The notes beneath the pieces were generated by a model. That model searched no databases. It was not told the DNA's origin and worked only from the letters and a program-made list of their open reading frames with translations. 64,000 nt of DNA from Lachnospiraceae bacterium YSD2013 (GTDB lineage Bacteria; Bacillota; Clostridia; Lachnospirales; Lachnospiraceae), in assembly GCA_900100895.1 (NCBI GenBank), contig FMTX01000006.1, positions 248,001 through 312,000 of the forward strand, given 5' to 3'. The first letter of the stretch is position 1; each line of letters begins with the position of its first letter. Below are positions 43,260 to 52,577 of the stretch, one piece after another. A program made the position numbers and the translations under genes.

Positions 43260-44450
43260 ATGAGCATTGCTGCCGTTATATGTGAATACAATCCTTTTCA
43301 CACCGGCCACAAATATCAATTTGAAAAGATTCGTGAAGAACTCGGTGTCGATTATATCATCTGTCTTATGAGCGGTGATTTTGTGCAGCGTGGCGAGCCT
43401 GCCATATATTCCAAAGAAATTCGTACACGTCATGCTCTTGAAAACGGTGCCGACGCGGTCTTTCTTTTGCCGTTGTCTTATGCCTGCGGCAGTGCGGACT
43501 TGTTCTCTCTCGGTGCCGTATATATTCTGAATAAGCTTAATTGCGTTGATTATTTGTGCTTTGGTTCCGAGTGCGGCGACATTACCTTGTTAAAAGAATG
43601 CGCGCAGAGACTGATGACCGAGGGTTCTGTCGAGTCTCCCGCAATTCAAAGGCTGTTAAAAGAAGGAAATACCTATCCCAAAGCAAGATGCATTCTTTTT
43701 CCGGAATATGAATATATCCTCAATCAGCCTAACAATGTACTGGCTTTAGAATACATTATGGCCATTAACCGTTTGCACAGTAATATCGTTCCGTATACAT
43801 TGAAGCGTGAGGGTCAGTCTTACGATGATGCCGCTTTTGATGAGAATGCCGAATTCTTAAGCGCCACGGCTCTGAGAAAGGCTATTTTGACCGGCGGCGG
43901 AACTTCTGCCAAGAAATTCCTGCCGTATGACTTCCTGTCCATAATGGAGCGTCCCATCGGCCCCAATGCCGTTTCGGGTGTTCTGTTCTATTCACTCATA
44001 ACGCAGCAGGATAATTACAGCAGTATTCTTGAACTTAGTCCCGATCTTGCCGACAGAATCAAGAACCTTCTTCCTACGTTTAAGAACTTCACCACCTTTA
44101 CCGAGGAAGTTAAGTCCAAGAATTACACTTATTCCAGAGTTTCGAGGTCACTTCTTCATATAATGTTAAGGCTTCAGGGAAGCAGTGTTTTCCATAAAGA
44201 ACGATTGTTTAAGCTTACAGGCATCAGGTTGCTTGGTTTCAGAGAAGCATCTTCCGCTCTTCTTACCAAAATTTCCGATTCGTCCGGTCTTACCATTATT
44301 TCAAAGGTTCCTGCCGTTTACGATGATCTTGACGCAGCCACCAAAGAAATGCTTGATGAAGAACTCTTCGCTTCGACTTTGTACGACAAGAACAAAGGCA
44401 TCGAGACGCCTGAGTATTCCAAGCAGCTGATTATAGTTAAAGATAAATAA
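43260..44450 (+). CDS. tmcAL: tRNA(Met) cytidine acetate ligase TmcAL (YlbM)
   Basis: A 396-residue enzyme that uses acetate and ATP to make N4-acetylcytidine at the wobble position of elongator tRNA-Met. The nucleotidyltransferase signature ICEYNPFHTGHKYQ is at the N-terminus; LMSGDFVQRGEPAIYSK and FLSATALRKAI follow. I chose ATG 43260 (GGAGG nine bases upstream); a GTG at 43254 is the alternative. It is divergent from pta, its usual neighbour. Confidence 0.94.
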   Translation: MSIAAVICEYNPFHTGHKYQFEKIREELGVDYIICLMSGDFVQRGEPAIYSKEIRTRHALENGADAVFLLPLSYACGSADLFSLGAVYILNKLNCVDYLCFGSECGDITLLKECAQRLMTEGSVESPAIQRLLKEGNTYPKARCILFPEYEYILNQPNNVLALEYIMAINRLHSNIVPYTLKREGQSYDDAAFDENAEFLSATALRKAILTGGGTSAKKFLPYDFLSIMERPIGPNAVSGVLFYSLITQQDNYSSILELSPDLADRIKNLLPTFKNFTTFTEEVKSKNYTYSRVSRSLLHIMLRLQGSSVFHKERLFKLTGIRLLGFREASSALLTKISDSSGLTIISKVPAVYDDLDAATKEMLDEELFASTLYDKNKGIETPEYSKQLIIVKDK

Positions 44451-44453
44451 TAA

Positions 44454-44489
44454 AAAGCCTGTCACGGTTATAACGCCGCGGCAGGCTTT
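44454..44489. terminator. bidirectional intrinsic terminator between tmcAL and the UPF0210 gene
   Basis: AAAGCCTGTC...GGCAGGCTTT forms a stem of about 10 bp with one G-T pair, possibly extended by CGG/CCG pairing, with T/A-rich flanks on both sides. It lies between the convergent tmcAL stop (44450) and UPF0210 stop (44508). Confidence 0.82.
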
Positions 44490-44507
44490 CAAAATTTACG
44501 TATTTAT

Positions 44508-45872
44508 TTAGTTCTTAAAGCTGTGAATTGGTGCGGGAATACGTCCCTTACGATTTACAAATGCGTCACAGGAGAATGAATTAACAGGCATTACCGGTGC
44601 ATATCCAAAGAGTCCGCCGAATTCCACAACGTCGCCTTCTTTCTTACCTACTGCGGGGATAAGACGAACTGCGGTGGTCTTCTGGTTAACCATACCGATG
44701 GCCATCTCGTCAGCGATGATACCTGAAATTGTGGTAGCCTTGGTATCGCCGGGAATTGCTATCATATCAAGTCCTACGGAACATACACATGTCATTGCCT
44801 CAAGCTTCTCAAGTGTAAGTGCACCGGCCTGAACCGCATTAATCATACCCTGGTCTTCGCTTACAGGGATGAAAGCACCGCTTAGACCGCCTACATATGA
44901 AGATGCCATTACGCCGCCCTTCTTAACCTGGTCGTTAAGGAGCGCAAGTGCTGCTGTAGTACCGGGAGCGCCTGCATGTTCAAGACCGATTTCGCAGAGG
45001 ATATCTGCCACCGAATCTCCGATTGCAGGTGTAGGTGCCAAAGAAAGATCCACAATTCCGAAAGGTACATTAAGGGCCTTGGATGCTTCTCTTGCAACAA
45101 GCTGACCTACTCTTGTAACCTTGAATGCCGTCTTCTTGATGGTTTCACAGAGAGTTTCAAAATCTGCTCCGCGTACGGATTCAAGAGCATTCTTAACAAC
45201 ACCGGGACCGCTTACGCCGACATTGATAATACAATCAGCTTCGGTAACACCGTGGAATGCTCCGGCCATAAAAGGATTGTCGTCGGGAGCGTTACAGAAT
45301 ACTACAAGTTTCATACAGCCTGCACTGTCATTGTCCTTGGTAAGTTCGGCTGTTTCTTTGATAATTTCACCCATAAGGCGTACTGCGTCCATGTTGATGC
45401 CGGTCTTGGTGGAACCTACATTAACGGAGGAGCACACGCGTCCGGTTTCTCTGAGCGCTTTTGGAATGGAACGGATAAGAAGTTCTTCCGAAGGAGTCAT
45501 ACCCTTGGAAACAAGAGCGCTGAATCCGCCAAGAAGGTTAACGCCCACGTCTGTAGCGGCCTTGTCAAGAGTCTTGGCCACCTTCACGTAGTCATCTATG
45601 CTCTTACATGCAGAGGCACCGATTAGTGATATGGGAGTTACGGAAATGCGCTTATTTACTATCGGAATACCGAATTCATGAGAGATTTCCTCTCCCACTT
45701 TAACAAGGTTACGAGCCTTGTCGGTAATCTTCTTATAAACCTTGTCGCACAGTGCATCCACATCGGAATCTATGCAGTCAAGAAGACTGATACCCATGGT
45801 GATGGTGCGCACATCAAGGTTTTCTTTTTCAATCATTTCGTTGGTCTCTTTGACCTCGAATATATTAATCAT
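44508..45872 (-). CDS. UPF0210 (DUF711) family protein
   Basis: A 454-residue member of UPF0210/DUF711, recognised by [14 protein letters not shown] at the start, [15 protein letters not shown], and [14 protein letters not shown] near the end. The family fold resembles pyruvate formate-lyase-related barrels, and no reaction is established to my knowledge. It forms a conserved gene pair with a small ACT-domain protein, as here (15 bases apart), which suggests regulation by an amino acid. Confidence 0.92.
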   Translation of the reverse strand: MINIFEVKETNEMIEKENLDVRTITMGISLLDCIDSDVDALCDKVYKKITDKARNLVKVGEEISHEFGIPIVNKRISVTPISLIGASACKSIDDYVKVAKTLDKAATDVGVNLLGGFSALVSKGMTPSEELLIRSIPKALRETGRVCSSVNVGSTKTGINMDAVRLMGEIIKETAELTKDNDSAGCMKLVVFCNAPDDNPFMAGAFHGVTEADCIINVGVSGPGVVKNALESVRGADFETLCETIKKTAFKVTRVGQLVAREASKALNVPFGIVDLSLAPTPAIGDSVADILCEIGLEHAGAPGTTAALALLNDQVKKGGVMASSYVGGLSGAFIPVSEDQGMINAVQAGALTLEKLEAMTCVCSVGLDMIAIPGDTKATTISGIIADEMAIGMVNQKTTAVRLIPAVGKKEGDVVEFGGLFGYAPVMPVNSFSCDAFVNRKGRIPAPIHSFKN

Positions 45873-45887
45873 TGACGGTAACCTCGC

Positions 45888-46160
45888 TTAAATTCTGTGC
45901 ATGGAATTAAAGATGTCTTCCTGCTGACACTTGATGATTACGCCGATCTCCTTGCCGAGGGCATCGAGTTCATCAGCTATGGTGCCGAATTTCTTGTCGG
46001 TCTTGTTCATATCAACAATCATCATCATGTTGAAGTAATCCTGAACGATAGTCTGGGAAATATCCAAAATATTAATGTTGTTGTCGGCAAGATATGTGCA
46101 GGTCTTGGCAATGATACCAACGGTGTCCTTACCGACTACGGTAATAATAGTCTTCTTCAT
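45888..46160 (-). CDS. ACT-domain protein (UPF0237)
   Basis: A 90-residue protein that is essentially a single ACT domain (KTIITVVGKDTVGIIAKTC, NINILDISQTI), the fold that binds amino acids in regulators. I chose ATG 46160, preceded by AGGGAGACAAC. It is paired with the UPF0210 gene across many Firmicutes; it may sense a ligand for that partner, but this is inference. Confidence 0.93.
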   Translation of the reverse strand: MKKTIITVVGKDTVGIIAKTCTYLADNNINILDISQTIVQDYFNMMMIVDMNKTDKKFGTIADELDALGKEIGVIIKCQQEDIFNSMHRI

Positions 46161-46190
46161 GTTGTCTCCCTTTGTAAGCTTTTCTTGCAA

Positions 46191-46988
46191 TTATATTTCA
46201 ATCGGCGCCATAGGGCAATCTCTTTTTGCAACTAAAATAGGGAAATCGCCTCCGTGATATTTATTGTCCGCCGCTTCGATTTCAAGTCTGACTGTTTCGT
46301 AAGCAAGTTCGGGAAGGTTATTTTCAAGGCTCAAATGTCCCAAAATAACTGCTTTCATCTCGTCGTGAAGAAGGCTTGATATCATTCGACCCGAATTGTC
46401 GTTGGAAAGATGTCCTCTGTCCGAAAGAATACGCTGTTTAAGATAATAAGGATAAGGGCCTACCTGAAGCATTCTTACGTCGTGATTGGCCTCGGCCATC
46501 AGAATGTCCATTCCGCGAAGGCATTCGATGGTATAGTCGTCGTAATTGCCAAGGTCTGTGACGACCGCCGCTTTTTTGCCCTCGCAGAAGACTCTGTAAG
46601 CAACCGGATCGGCTGCGTCGTGAGAAATGTGCATAGGATTAATCAACAGGTCTTTTATACTGACAGGTGTGTCACTCTTAACAATATTGAAGAGCGCATC
46701 GTCGATGGGCTTAGACCCCGATGCACTCTTGATTCCCTGAATGGTGCCGTTTGTGGCATAAATCGGTATATTATATTTTCGCGCAAGAACACTTATACCC
46801 TTAATGTGGTCGCTATGCTCGTGTGTTACAAATATAGCATCGATGTCCTCGGGAGCCACATCAAGCCCCCGAAGACCTTCGATAGTTTTCTTGGCACTTA
46901 TACCCGCGTCTACCAATATACTAGCCGTATCGGACCCAACGTAAATACAATTACCGCTTGAGCCGCTTGCGATACTGCAAAATCTCAT
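46191..46988 (-). CDS. metallo-beta-lactamase-fold hydrolase, YycJ/WalJ type
   Basis: A 265-residue MBL-fold enzyme with metal motif THEHSDHIKG, start FCSIASGSSGNCIYVG typical of YycJ/WalJ, and later motifs SHDAADPVAYR and GHLSLENN. Homologues are 5'-3' exonuclease-like proteins implicated in DNA repair or cell-wall coordination. It is not in a walRK operon here. GGAGGTTAGTAACAC precedes the ATG; the FtsA-like gene lies 19 bases upstream. Confidence 0.9.
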   Translation of the reverse strand: MRFCSIASGSSGNCIYVGSDTASILVDAGISAKKTIEGLRGLDVAPEDIDAIFVTHEHSDHIKGISVLARKYNIPIYATNGTIQGIKSASGSKPIDDALFNIVKSDTPVSIKDLLINPMHISHDAADPVAYRVFCEGKKAAVVTDLGNYDDYTIECLRGMDILMAEANHDVRMLQVGPYPYYLKQRILSDRGHLSNDNSGRMISSLLHDEMKAVILGHLSLENNLPELAYETVRLEIEAADNKYHGGDFPILVAKRDCPMAPIEI

Positions 46989-47007
46989 GTGTTACTAACC
47001 TCCGGAA

Positions 47008-48960
47008 TCAATCCTTCCAGTAAATCTCGAGCACGTCGCCGTCATTGAGCGGTTCCATGTACTTGGCATTCTCGCCGTTGTGGAGGGTTACGATGCTCTT
47101 ACCTTTCGGATCGTTTAAATCAAAGTCGATGTAATCGAATACATCGATGAAAATGTAATAATACTTACCTTTAAGTGTTACGGGACTGCCGTTAACCATG
47201 ACGGTAATTACGGCACCCTTCTGCTTTTCTTTCTGTACAGCGTCAGCTTCCGTAGGCTTATCTTCCACCTTGGAAACGTTCACGGTATCAACTTTACTTG
47301 CATCGTTGGTATCAAGGACTTCCATAAGCTGTTCCTTGGTACAGGTATCAAGAACCTCAATATGGTCGCCTTCGTTAATCTCATACGCAGGAGTAACCTT
47401 CTGTCCGTTGGCAAAAACAGGTCTCGTAAATTCAACCACCTGGCCGTCCACAAGAAGCTTCAAGCCTTCTTTGAACTCAGGAAGGTCTGAAATCTTGGAC
47501 TTAGCCTTCATACCTGCGGTAGATTCAATTATGACAACCCTGTCATTAGAATTGACCTTGGTAGTAATATCTGCAGGCTCGCCGTTGACCGTAATCATAG
47601 CCGCTTCACCCAGCTCACCCTTAATAATCTTAGACTTACCGTTAACGGAAAAAGAAAGTGCCTTGCCACGCTTGGGGAACAGCCCGTCATTGGGGAAACC
47701 TGCCTGCATGGCAACATCAACCACTGCTACGTGGCCGTTATCGTAAAGCTTCATTCTTGTGCCGTTAAAGAACACGTAAATGAGGTTATTGTTATTCTCG
47801 TAATAGTTAAGACAGATACCGATAGGGGTAACCATCAAAGGAGACTTGGAAAGATCTTCCTCTTCGAAATCAATCTTGCCGAGCACGTCACTGCCTCGAA
47901 GAGCAACTCTTTCGTGCATGAGGCCTAACTTATCCGCAAGTGCATCGGTATAGCCCTTGGCAAGACCGCCACCGCCGACTACGAATACGGCGCTTACAGG
48001 CTTGTCTCCGTTAAGATGCTTAATCTCGTCGGCTACATATGTGGTCATCTCATCTATCTTATCGGCCATAGCCTGAGCGGCATCTTCGCTGGTAATGGTC
48101 TGCTTAATGCCCATAATATCTTCGAATTCGATTTCTTCAGCTCTGCCTGCAGTTCTCTTAATCTTCTCTGCCTGGTAAAAATCTGCAAGATAGTGCCTTG
48201 CAAGCTCATCCGTAAGAGCATCGCCGGCCATGGGAATCATACCGTAGCCGATAATACTTCCGGCATCGGTAATGGAAATATCGCTTGTACCTGCACCTAC
48301 GTCTACAAGTGCAAGGTTAAGCATTCTGAATCGCTCGGGGATTGCAACCGACATAGCCGCAATAGGCTCGAGCGTAAGATTAAGCACTTCAAGTCCCGCA
48401 AAATCAACAGCCTTATAAAGACCGTCCACAACATCGTCGGGAAGGAATGTTGCTATCATATCGGCCGAAATATGCTTGGCCTTATGACCCACAAGATTAA
48501 GGATGGGGAGCTTGTCCATGAAATATTTGATAACAGAATAGCCTACACAATAAAACTTAATGTCGGTATTATTGCCTGTCTGAAATTCCTTATAAGCCTT
48601 CTCGACGCCGAGAAGCTGAAGGTTGGTAACATCTTCGGGCTTGGTCTCGCGTTCTTCTTCGAAAATCATGTCAACGTGAGTCTTAACGGTCTTAAGCACA
48701 CGACCTGCCGCAGCAATACATACATGAGTGAGCGGCTCGCCGATAACTGCCTCACACTGTTCCTTGACTTCCTTAATAGTCGTTGCGACTCTCGGGATAT
48801 CGTGAATCTGTCCGTCTATCATGGAGCGGGTCTCATGCTCGATTGAGCGCTGACACACAACTTTAAAACGGTCATCGTCAAAATAACCTACCGTTCCTAC
48901 GACACTTCTGGTACCGATATCAAGTCCGAAAACATATTTTGCTTTATTCTGGTTGTCCAT
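47008..48960 (-). CDS. FtsA-like actin-family ATPase with unusual C-terminal region
   Basis: The N-terminal 395 residues match the FtsA/PilM actin fold: FGLDIGTRSVVG (phosphate 1), LVDVGAGTSDIS at 218-229 (phosphate 2) and VFVVGGGGLAKG at 326-337 (adenosine). The remaining 255 residues are not part of FtsA: three segments (about 436-480, 498-538 and 584-648) look like small beta-rich modules, two with VNG turns (MITVNGEPADI, ITVMVNGSPVTL), separated by a charged linker at 545-582. No FtsA C-terminal amphipathic helix is seen. It sits between coaE and a WalJ-like gene, not with ftsZ. A cytoskeletal or envelope role is likely but unproven. Confidence 0.85.
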   Translation of the reverse strand: MDNQNKAKYVFGLDIGTRSVVGTVGYFDDDRFKVVCQRSIEHETRSMIDGQIHDIPRVATTIKEVKEQCEAVIGEPLTHVCIAAAGRVLKTVKTHVDMIFEEERETKPEDVTNLQLLGVEKAYKEFQTGNNTDIKFYCVGYSVIKYFMDKLPILNLVGHKAKHISADMIATFLPDDVVDGLYKAVDFAGLEVLNLTLEPIAAMSVAIPERFRMLNLALVDVGAGTSDISITDAGSIIGYGMIPMAGDALTDELARHYLADFYQAEKIKRTAGRAEEIEFEDIMGIKQTITSEDAAQAMADKIDEMTTYVADEIKHLNGDKPVSAVFVVGGGGLAKGYTDALADKLGLMHERVALRGSDVLGKIDFEEEDLSKSPLMVTPIGICLNYYENNNNLIYVFFNGTRMKLYDNGHVAVVDVAMQAGFPNDGLFPKRGKALSFSVNGKSKIIKGELGEAAMITVNGEPADITTKVNSNDRVVIIESTAGMKAKSKISDLPEFKEGLKLLVDGQVVEFTRPVFANGQKVTPAYEINEGDHIEVLDTCTKEQLMEVLDTNDASKVDTVNVSKVEDKPTEADAVQKEKQKGAVITVMVNGSPVTLKGKYYYIFIDVFDYIDFDLNDPKGKSIVTLHNGENAKYMEPLNDGDVLEIYWKD

Positions 48961-49552
48961 ACGGTTCCCCTAACCTTTCGCGTATTTGTCTGTAGCTAAC
49001 CTCACAGTCCCCGGAATTATCAATCTCAAAATCAGAGTTTAATCTGAACTCTTCCTCGCTCAGCTGACTCGCCATAATATCGTCGATTTTTTCATCCGAA
49101 TATCCCCTCGACGCTTTCAGGCGTTCCCGCCTCACTGCCTCATTAGTATAAATATACCACAGTTCGTCCACAATGTCCTTATATCCGTCCTCAATTAACA
49201 GAGCCGCTTCTATAAAAAGAAAATCTATCTTTTCTTTTGCCCGTAAATACGCGATTCTTTCAAGAATAAATTTTTTAACTCCCGGATGAATTATTCCATT
49301 GACTTTCACTCTTAATTCATCGTCGTTAAAAATCATCTGTGCCATGACACGCTTGTCAATTTCTCTGTCCGGTCCAAGTGCGCCCTTGCCCAAAAGCTTA
49401 ACAAGCGGCTTGTAACACAGTTCTCCCTTGCGACACAAGTCCTTGGCAAGGTCATCGGCCATTATAATCTCGCAGTTGTAATTGTCTTTAAGGAAACTTA
49501 GTATCAGGGACTTGCCCGAACCTACGCCTCCGGTTACACCGATTACTTTCAT
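48944..49552 (-). CDS. coaE: dephospho-CoA kinase
   Basis: A 202-residue kinase for the last step of coenzyme A synthesis: P-loop GGVGSGKS at the N-terminus, DDLAKDLC, and the CoA-binding region IFNDDELRVKVNGIIHP. I chose ATG 49552 (GAGAGCGTAAAC upstream); longer in-frame versions reach into polA. Its end overlaps the FtsA-like gene start by 17 bases. polA-coaE is a common pair. Confidence 0.95.
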   Translation of the reverse strand: MKVIGVTGGVGSGKSLILSFLKDNYNCEIIMADDLAKDLCRKGELCYKPLVKLLGKGALGPDREIDKRVMAQMIFNDDELRVKVNGIIHPGVKKFILERIAYLRAKEKIDFLFIEAALLIEDGYKDIVDELWYIYTNEAVRRERLKASRGYSDEKIDDIMASQLSEEEFRLNSDFEIDNSGDCEVSYRQIRERLGEPYGQPE

Positions 49553-49565
49553 GTTTACGCTCTCT

Positions 49566-52160
49566 TTATTTGGCATCGTACCAGGTTGCACCGTCGTGAG
49601 CCTCCGCAAGAAGGTCTACGGACAAAGAAGCCGCCTTCTCCATTTCCTCGGATACAAGCTTCATAACGGTATCTTTCTCCGATAATTTAGTCTCTATCAA
49701 CACTTCGTCGTGCACCTGAATAAGCATCTTGGATTCAAGGTTCTCAGCCTTCATGCGATTGAAGATGTTAATCATCGCAATCTTCATGATATCTGCCGCA
49801 GTGCCCTGAAGCGGCGCATTCATTGCTACTCTCTCGCCAAAAGAACGCTGCATGAAATTGCTCGACTTAAGTTCCGGAATCGGTCTTATACGTCCGAAAA
49901 GTGTGGTTGTGAATCCGTCTTCTTTGGCTTTCTTAACCGTATCGTCCAGATATTTCTTAATCTTGGGGAAGTTTCCGAAATAGTCTTCTTTGTATTTCTT
50001 GGCAGACTTCATGTCTATTCCGATGTCGCGGCTTAAACCGAAATCGCTGATTCCGTAAATAATACCGAAGTTAACAGCCTTAGCGCTTCGACGCTGCTCG
50101 GCGGTAACCTCGTCAAAAGGAGTATTGAATACATGAGACGCGGTGCTTCGGTGAATGTCCTTGCCTTCTTTGAAAGCCTGAATCATCTTCTCATCACCGG
50201 ACATGTGAGCCATAAGTCTTAACTCGATCTGAGAATAATCCGCATCCACAAAGGTAAAGCCGTCCTTAGGATAGAATACCTTTCTAAGCTCACGTCCAAG
50301 CTCAGTTCTGATAGGAATATTCTGAAGGTTGGGATCCGTAGAGCTTAAACGTCCCGTCGCAGTGATGGTCTGGTTAAAATGCGCATGAATTCTTCCGTCT
50401 TCGCTTATGTAGTTCTGAAGACCCTCGGCGTACGTGGAATTAAGCTTTGAAAGAGTTCTGTATTCCAGAATGTCGTTGACTATAGGATAATCAACCGAAA
50501 GTTTCTCCAACACATCTGCCGCCGTCGAGTAGCCGGACTTGGTCTTCTTGCCGCCCGGAAGCTGCAACTTTTCAAAAAGAACCTCTCCAAGCTGCTTGGG
50601 CGAATTTATATTAAATTCAGTTCCCGCTTCTTCGTATATTTTCTTTTCAAGTCGAGCGATGCCTTCAAGACATTTGTCGCTGTATTCCTTGAGAGCTTTT
50701 CTGTCTACAAGTACGCCTTCCCGCTCCATCGAATATAACACGTAAGAAAGAGGCATCTCGACATCCCTGTAAAGCTTAAGCATATTAAGCTTATTAACTT
50801 CCGACTCAAGAACTTTATAAAGTTCCGCGCTGATTGAAGCCTTAACGGCCGCGTACTTCTCCGCGTCTTTTATAAGTTTCTTCTCATCGCCAAAGAACTT
50901 GTTAAGATAACGCTCGCTAAGGTATGTAACCGGATACTCGCCCTTAAGCGGGTCGATTAAATACGCAAGAATCTCGCAATCTTCAAAGCCGGTTCTGTAG
51001 TCACCTATATAATCGTATATGTCTTTGATGCCTAGCGTTGTGACACGCGTGTCGCTCTTTAACGCATTCACAACCGCATTCTGCATATACTCTTTATTTA
51101 CAAATCCATAAAATCTTACAAAATATGTATTGCCGGCCAAAGCAAGCGCAACACCGGTATCCGTAGCCGCCATACCGACCTCCCCCGCCTTAGCCAACTT
51201 CGAAATAATCTCTTCAGTCTTGTTAAAGTCCTCTATTACTTCGAAATTGAATTCTTCCATGCGGTTTTCTTTGACCGCAGAGGCGTCACTTCCGCCGATG
51301 TTCTCAAGCTTAGTGATTACACTCTTCAAATTGTATTTAAGCAATACATCCATTGACGCATCGTTAAGCATATTCTCAAACTTCGACGCTTCAAGATTAA
51401 GTTCAATCGGCGCATTGACCTCAATTTTTGAAAGTGTTCGGCTAAAGAAAGCCATTTCTTTGTCATTTACAAGGTTCTCGTGCAGAGCTTTCTTGGTAAT
51501 CTCATCGATATGGTCGTATAAATTCTCAAGCGAATGATAAGTCGCAATAAGCTCTGTCGCGGTCTTGGGACCTACTTTGGATACTCCGGGAATATTATCC
51601 GAAGAATCGCCTTGAAGTGCCTTAACCTCTATAAACTCAAGCGGTGTTACTCCGTACTCGCGAGTAACGTCTGAAGCATAGTAATTAAAGGTCTCAGTCT
51701 TACCGCCTGTAGTCTTGGGAATGGAAATCTTAATCTTCTCAGATGCAATCTGCAGAAGGTCTCTGTCGCCCGAAAGAAGCGTCACATCAAGCCCCGCTCT
51801 CTCTGCCTGTCCTGCTAAGGTTCCCAGCAAATCGTCAGCCTCGTAACCTTCCATCTCCACAATATTGACCTGCATCGAAGAAAGCACCTCCCTGATAATC
51901 GGAAGCTGCATCTTAAGTTCCTCAGGCATAGGCTTTCTGGTTCCCTTATAGCCTTCGTACATCTTATGTCTGAATGTGGGAGCATGAACATCAAAAGCAA
52001 CCGTAAGATAATCAGGTTTCTCATCTTCGGTCACCTTGAAAAGAATATTAAGAAAACCAAGCACTGCGTTGGTATAGATTCCGTCTTTGTTGCTTAAAAG
52101 CGGGAGGCCGTAGAAGCCTCTGTTAAGTATTGAATATCCGTCAACAAGTAAAAGTTTCAA
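49566..52160 (-). CDS. polA: DNA polymerase I
   Basis: An 864-residue polymerase with an N-terminal 5'-3' exonuclease (about 1-290), a degenerate central proofreading domain (about 300-465) and a C-terminal polymerase domain: motif A DYSQIELRLMAHMSGD, motif B RRSAKAVNFGIIYG, motif C QVHDEVLIE. The proofreading domain has lost the DxE metal ligands (GMAATDTGVAL replaces the usual FDTET region), so 3'-5' exonuclease activity is unlikely. The start is TTG 52160 with AAGGGG eight bases before it. Confidence 0.96.
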   Translation of the reverse strand: MKLLLVDGYSILNRGFYGLPLLSNKDGIYTNAVLGFLNILFKVTEDEKPDYLTVAFDVHAPTFRHKMYEGYKGTRKPMPEELKMQLPIIREVLSSMQVNIVEMEGYEADDLLGTLAGQAERAGLDVTLLSGDRDLLQIASEKIKISIPKTTGGKTETFNYYASDVTREYGVTPLEFIEVKALQGDSSDNIPGVSKVGPKTATELIATYHSLENLYDHIDEITKKALHENLVNDKEMAFFSRTLSKIEVNAPIELNLEASKFENMLNDASMDVLLKYNLKSVITKLENIGGSDASAVKENRMEEFNFEVIEDFNKTEEIISKLAKAGEVGMAATDTGVALALAGNTYFVRFYGFVNKEYMQNAVVNALKSDTRVTTLGIKDIYDYIGDYRTGFEDCEILAYLIDPLKGEYPVTYLSERYLNKFFGDEKKLIKDAEKYAAVKASISAELYKVLESEVNKLNMLKLYRDVEMPLSYVLYSMEREGVLVDRKALKEYSDKCLEGIARLEKKIYEEAGTEFNINSPKQLGEVLFEKLQLPGGKKTKSGYSTAADVLEKLSVDYPIVNDILEYRTLSKLNSTYAEGLQNYISEDGRIHAHFNQTITATGRLSSTDPNLQNIPIRTELGRELRKVFYPKDGFTFVDADYSQIELRLMAHMSGDEKMIQAFKEGKDIHRSTASHVFNTPFDEVTAEQRRSAKAVNFGIIYGISDFGLSRDIGIDMKSAKKYKEDYFGNFPKIKKYLDDTVKKAKEDGFTTTLFGRIRPIPELKSSNFMQRSFGERVAMNAPLQGTAADIMKIAMINIFNRMKAENLESKMLIQVHDEVLIETKLSEKDTVMKLVSEEMEKAASLSVDLLAEAHDGATWYDAK

Positions 52161-52172
52161 ACCCGTTCCCCT

Positions 52173-52514
52173 TTATATAATCGCAAAAACAATTGCAAGA
52201 ATCACAAATCCGACAGTCAAAAAAATCAAGAACGACACAAAGAAGACACCAATGTCATAATTTCGAATTTTCTTGTACGAGCCCTTAATCTTCTCTTCGA
52301 GTCCTTTAAGCAGGTTGTACTCGTTGTTAATCTCAGCCTTATCAAGACCTTCCGAAACCATGTATCTTATGGTCAGCTCTTCTTTGCAATCGGCGCATTC
52401 ATTGATGTGCTCAAGAAAAGAACGCAACTCCGTCGCCGAAAGCTCATCGTTTAAATACTGTGGAATTTTCTTCTCGATACTCTTGCAATCGAGTTTGTTT
52501 TCTTTCTTTTTCAT
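52173..52514 (-). CDS. zinc-finger (zf-HC2-like) single-pass membrane protein
   Basis: A 113-residue protein with an anti-sigma-type zinc finger (HINECADC, the HxxxCxxC pattern, near residues 38-46), a charged middle and one C-terminal membrane helix (about 88-112) with almost nothing outside. This is the layout of an anti-sigma factor, but no ECF sigma gene is adjacent. The AGGAG site is only one base from the ATG, unusually close. Confidence 0.75.
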   Translation of the reverse strand: MKKKENKLDCKSIEKKIPQYLNDELSATELRSFLEHINECADCKEELTIRYMVSEGLDKAEINNEYNLLKGLEEKIKGSYKKIRNYDIGVFFVSFLIFLTVGFVILAIVFAII

Positions 52515-52543
52515 ACTCCTAAGTGTACCATAAATGTGCGCTA

Positions 52544-52572
52544 TAAAAAAGCGGTGAAATTAAATCACCGCT
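52544..52572 (-). terminator. intrinsic terminator after the U32-like gene pair
   Basis: Minus strand AGCGGTGA and TCACCGCT form an 8-bp stem, extended by A-T pairs (TTTAA/TTAAA-like loop), followed by TTTTTTAT. It ends the transcript of the accessory cluster before the zinc-finger gene. Confidence 0.88.
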
Positions 52573-52577
52573 CTTTC

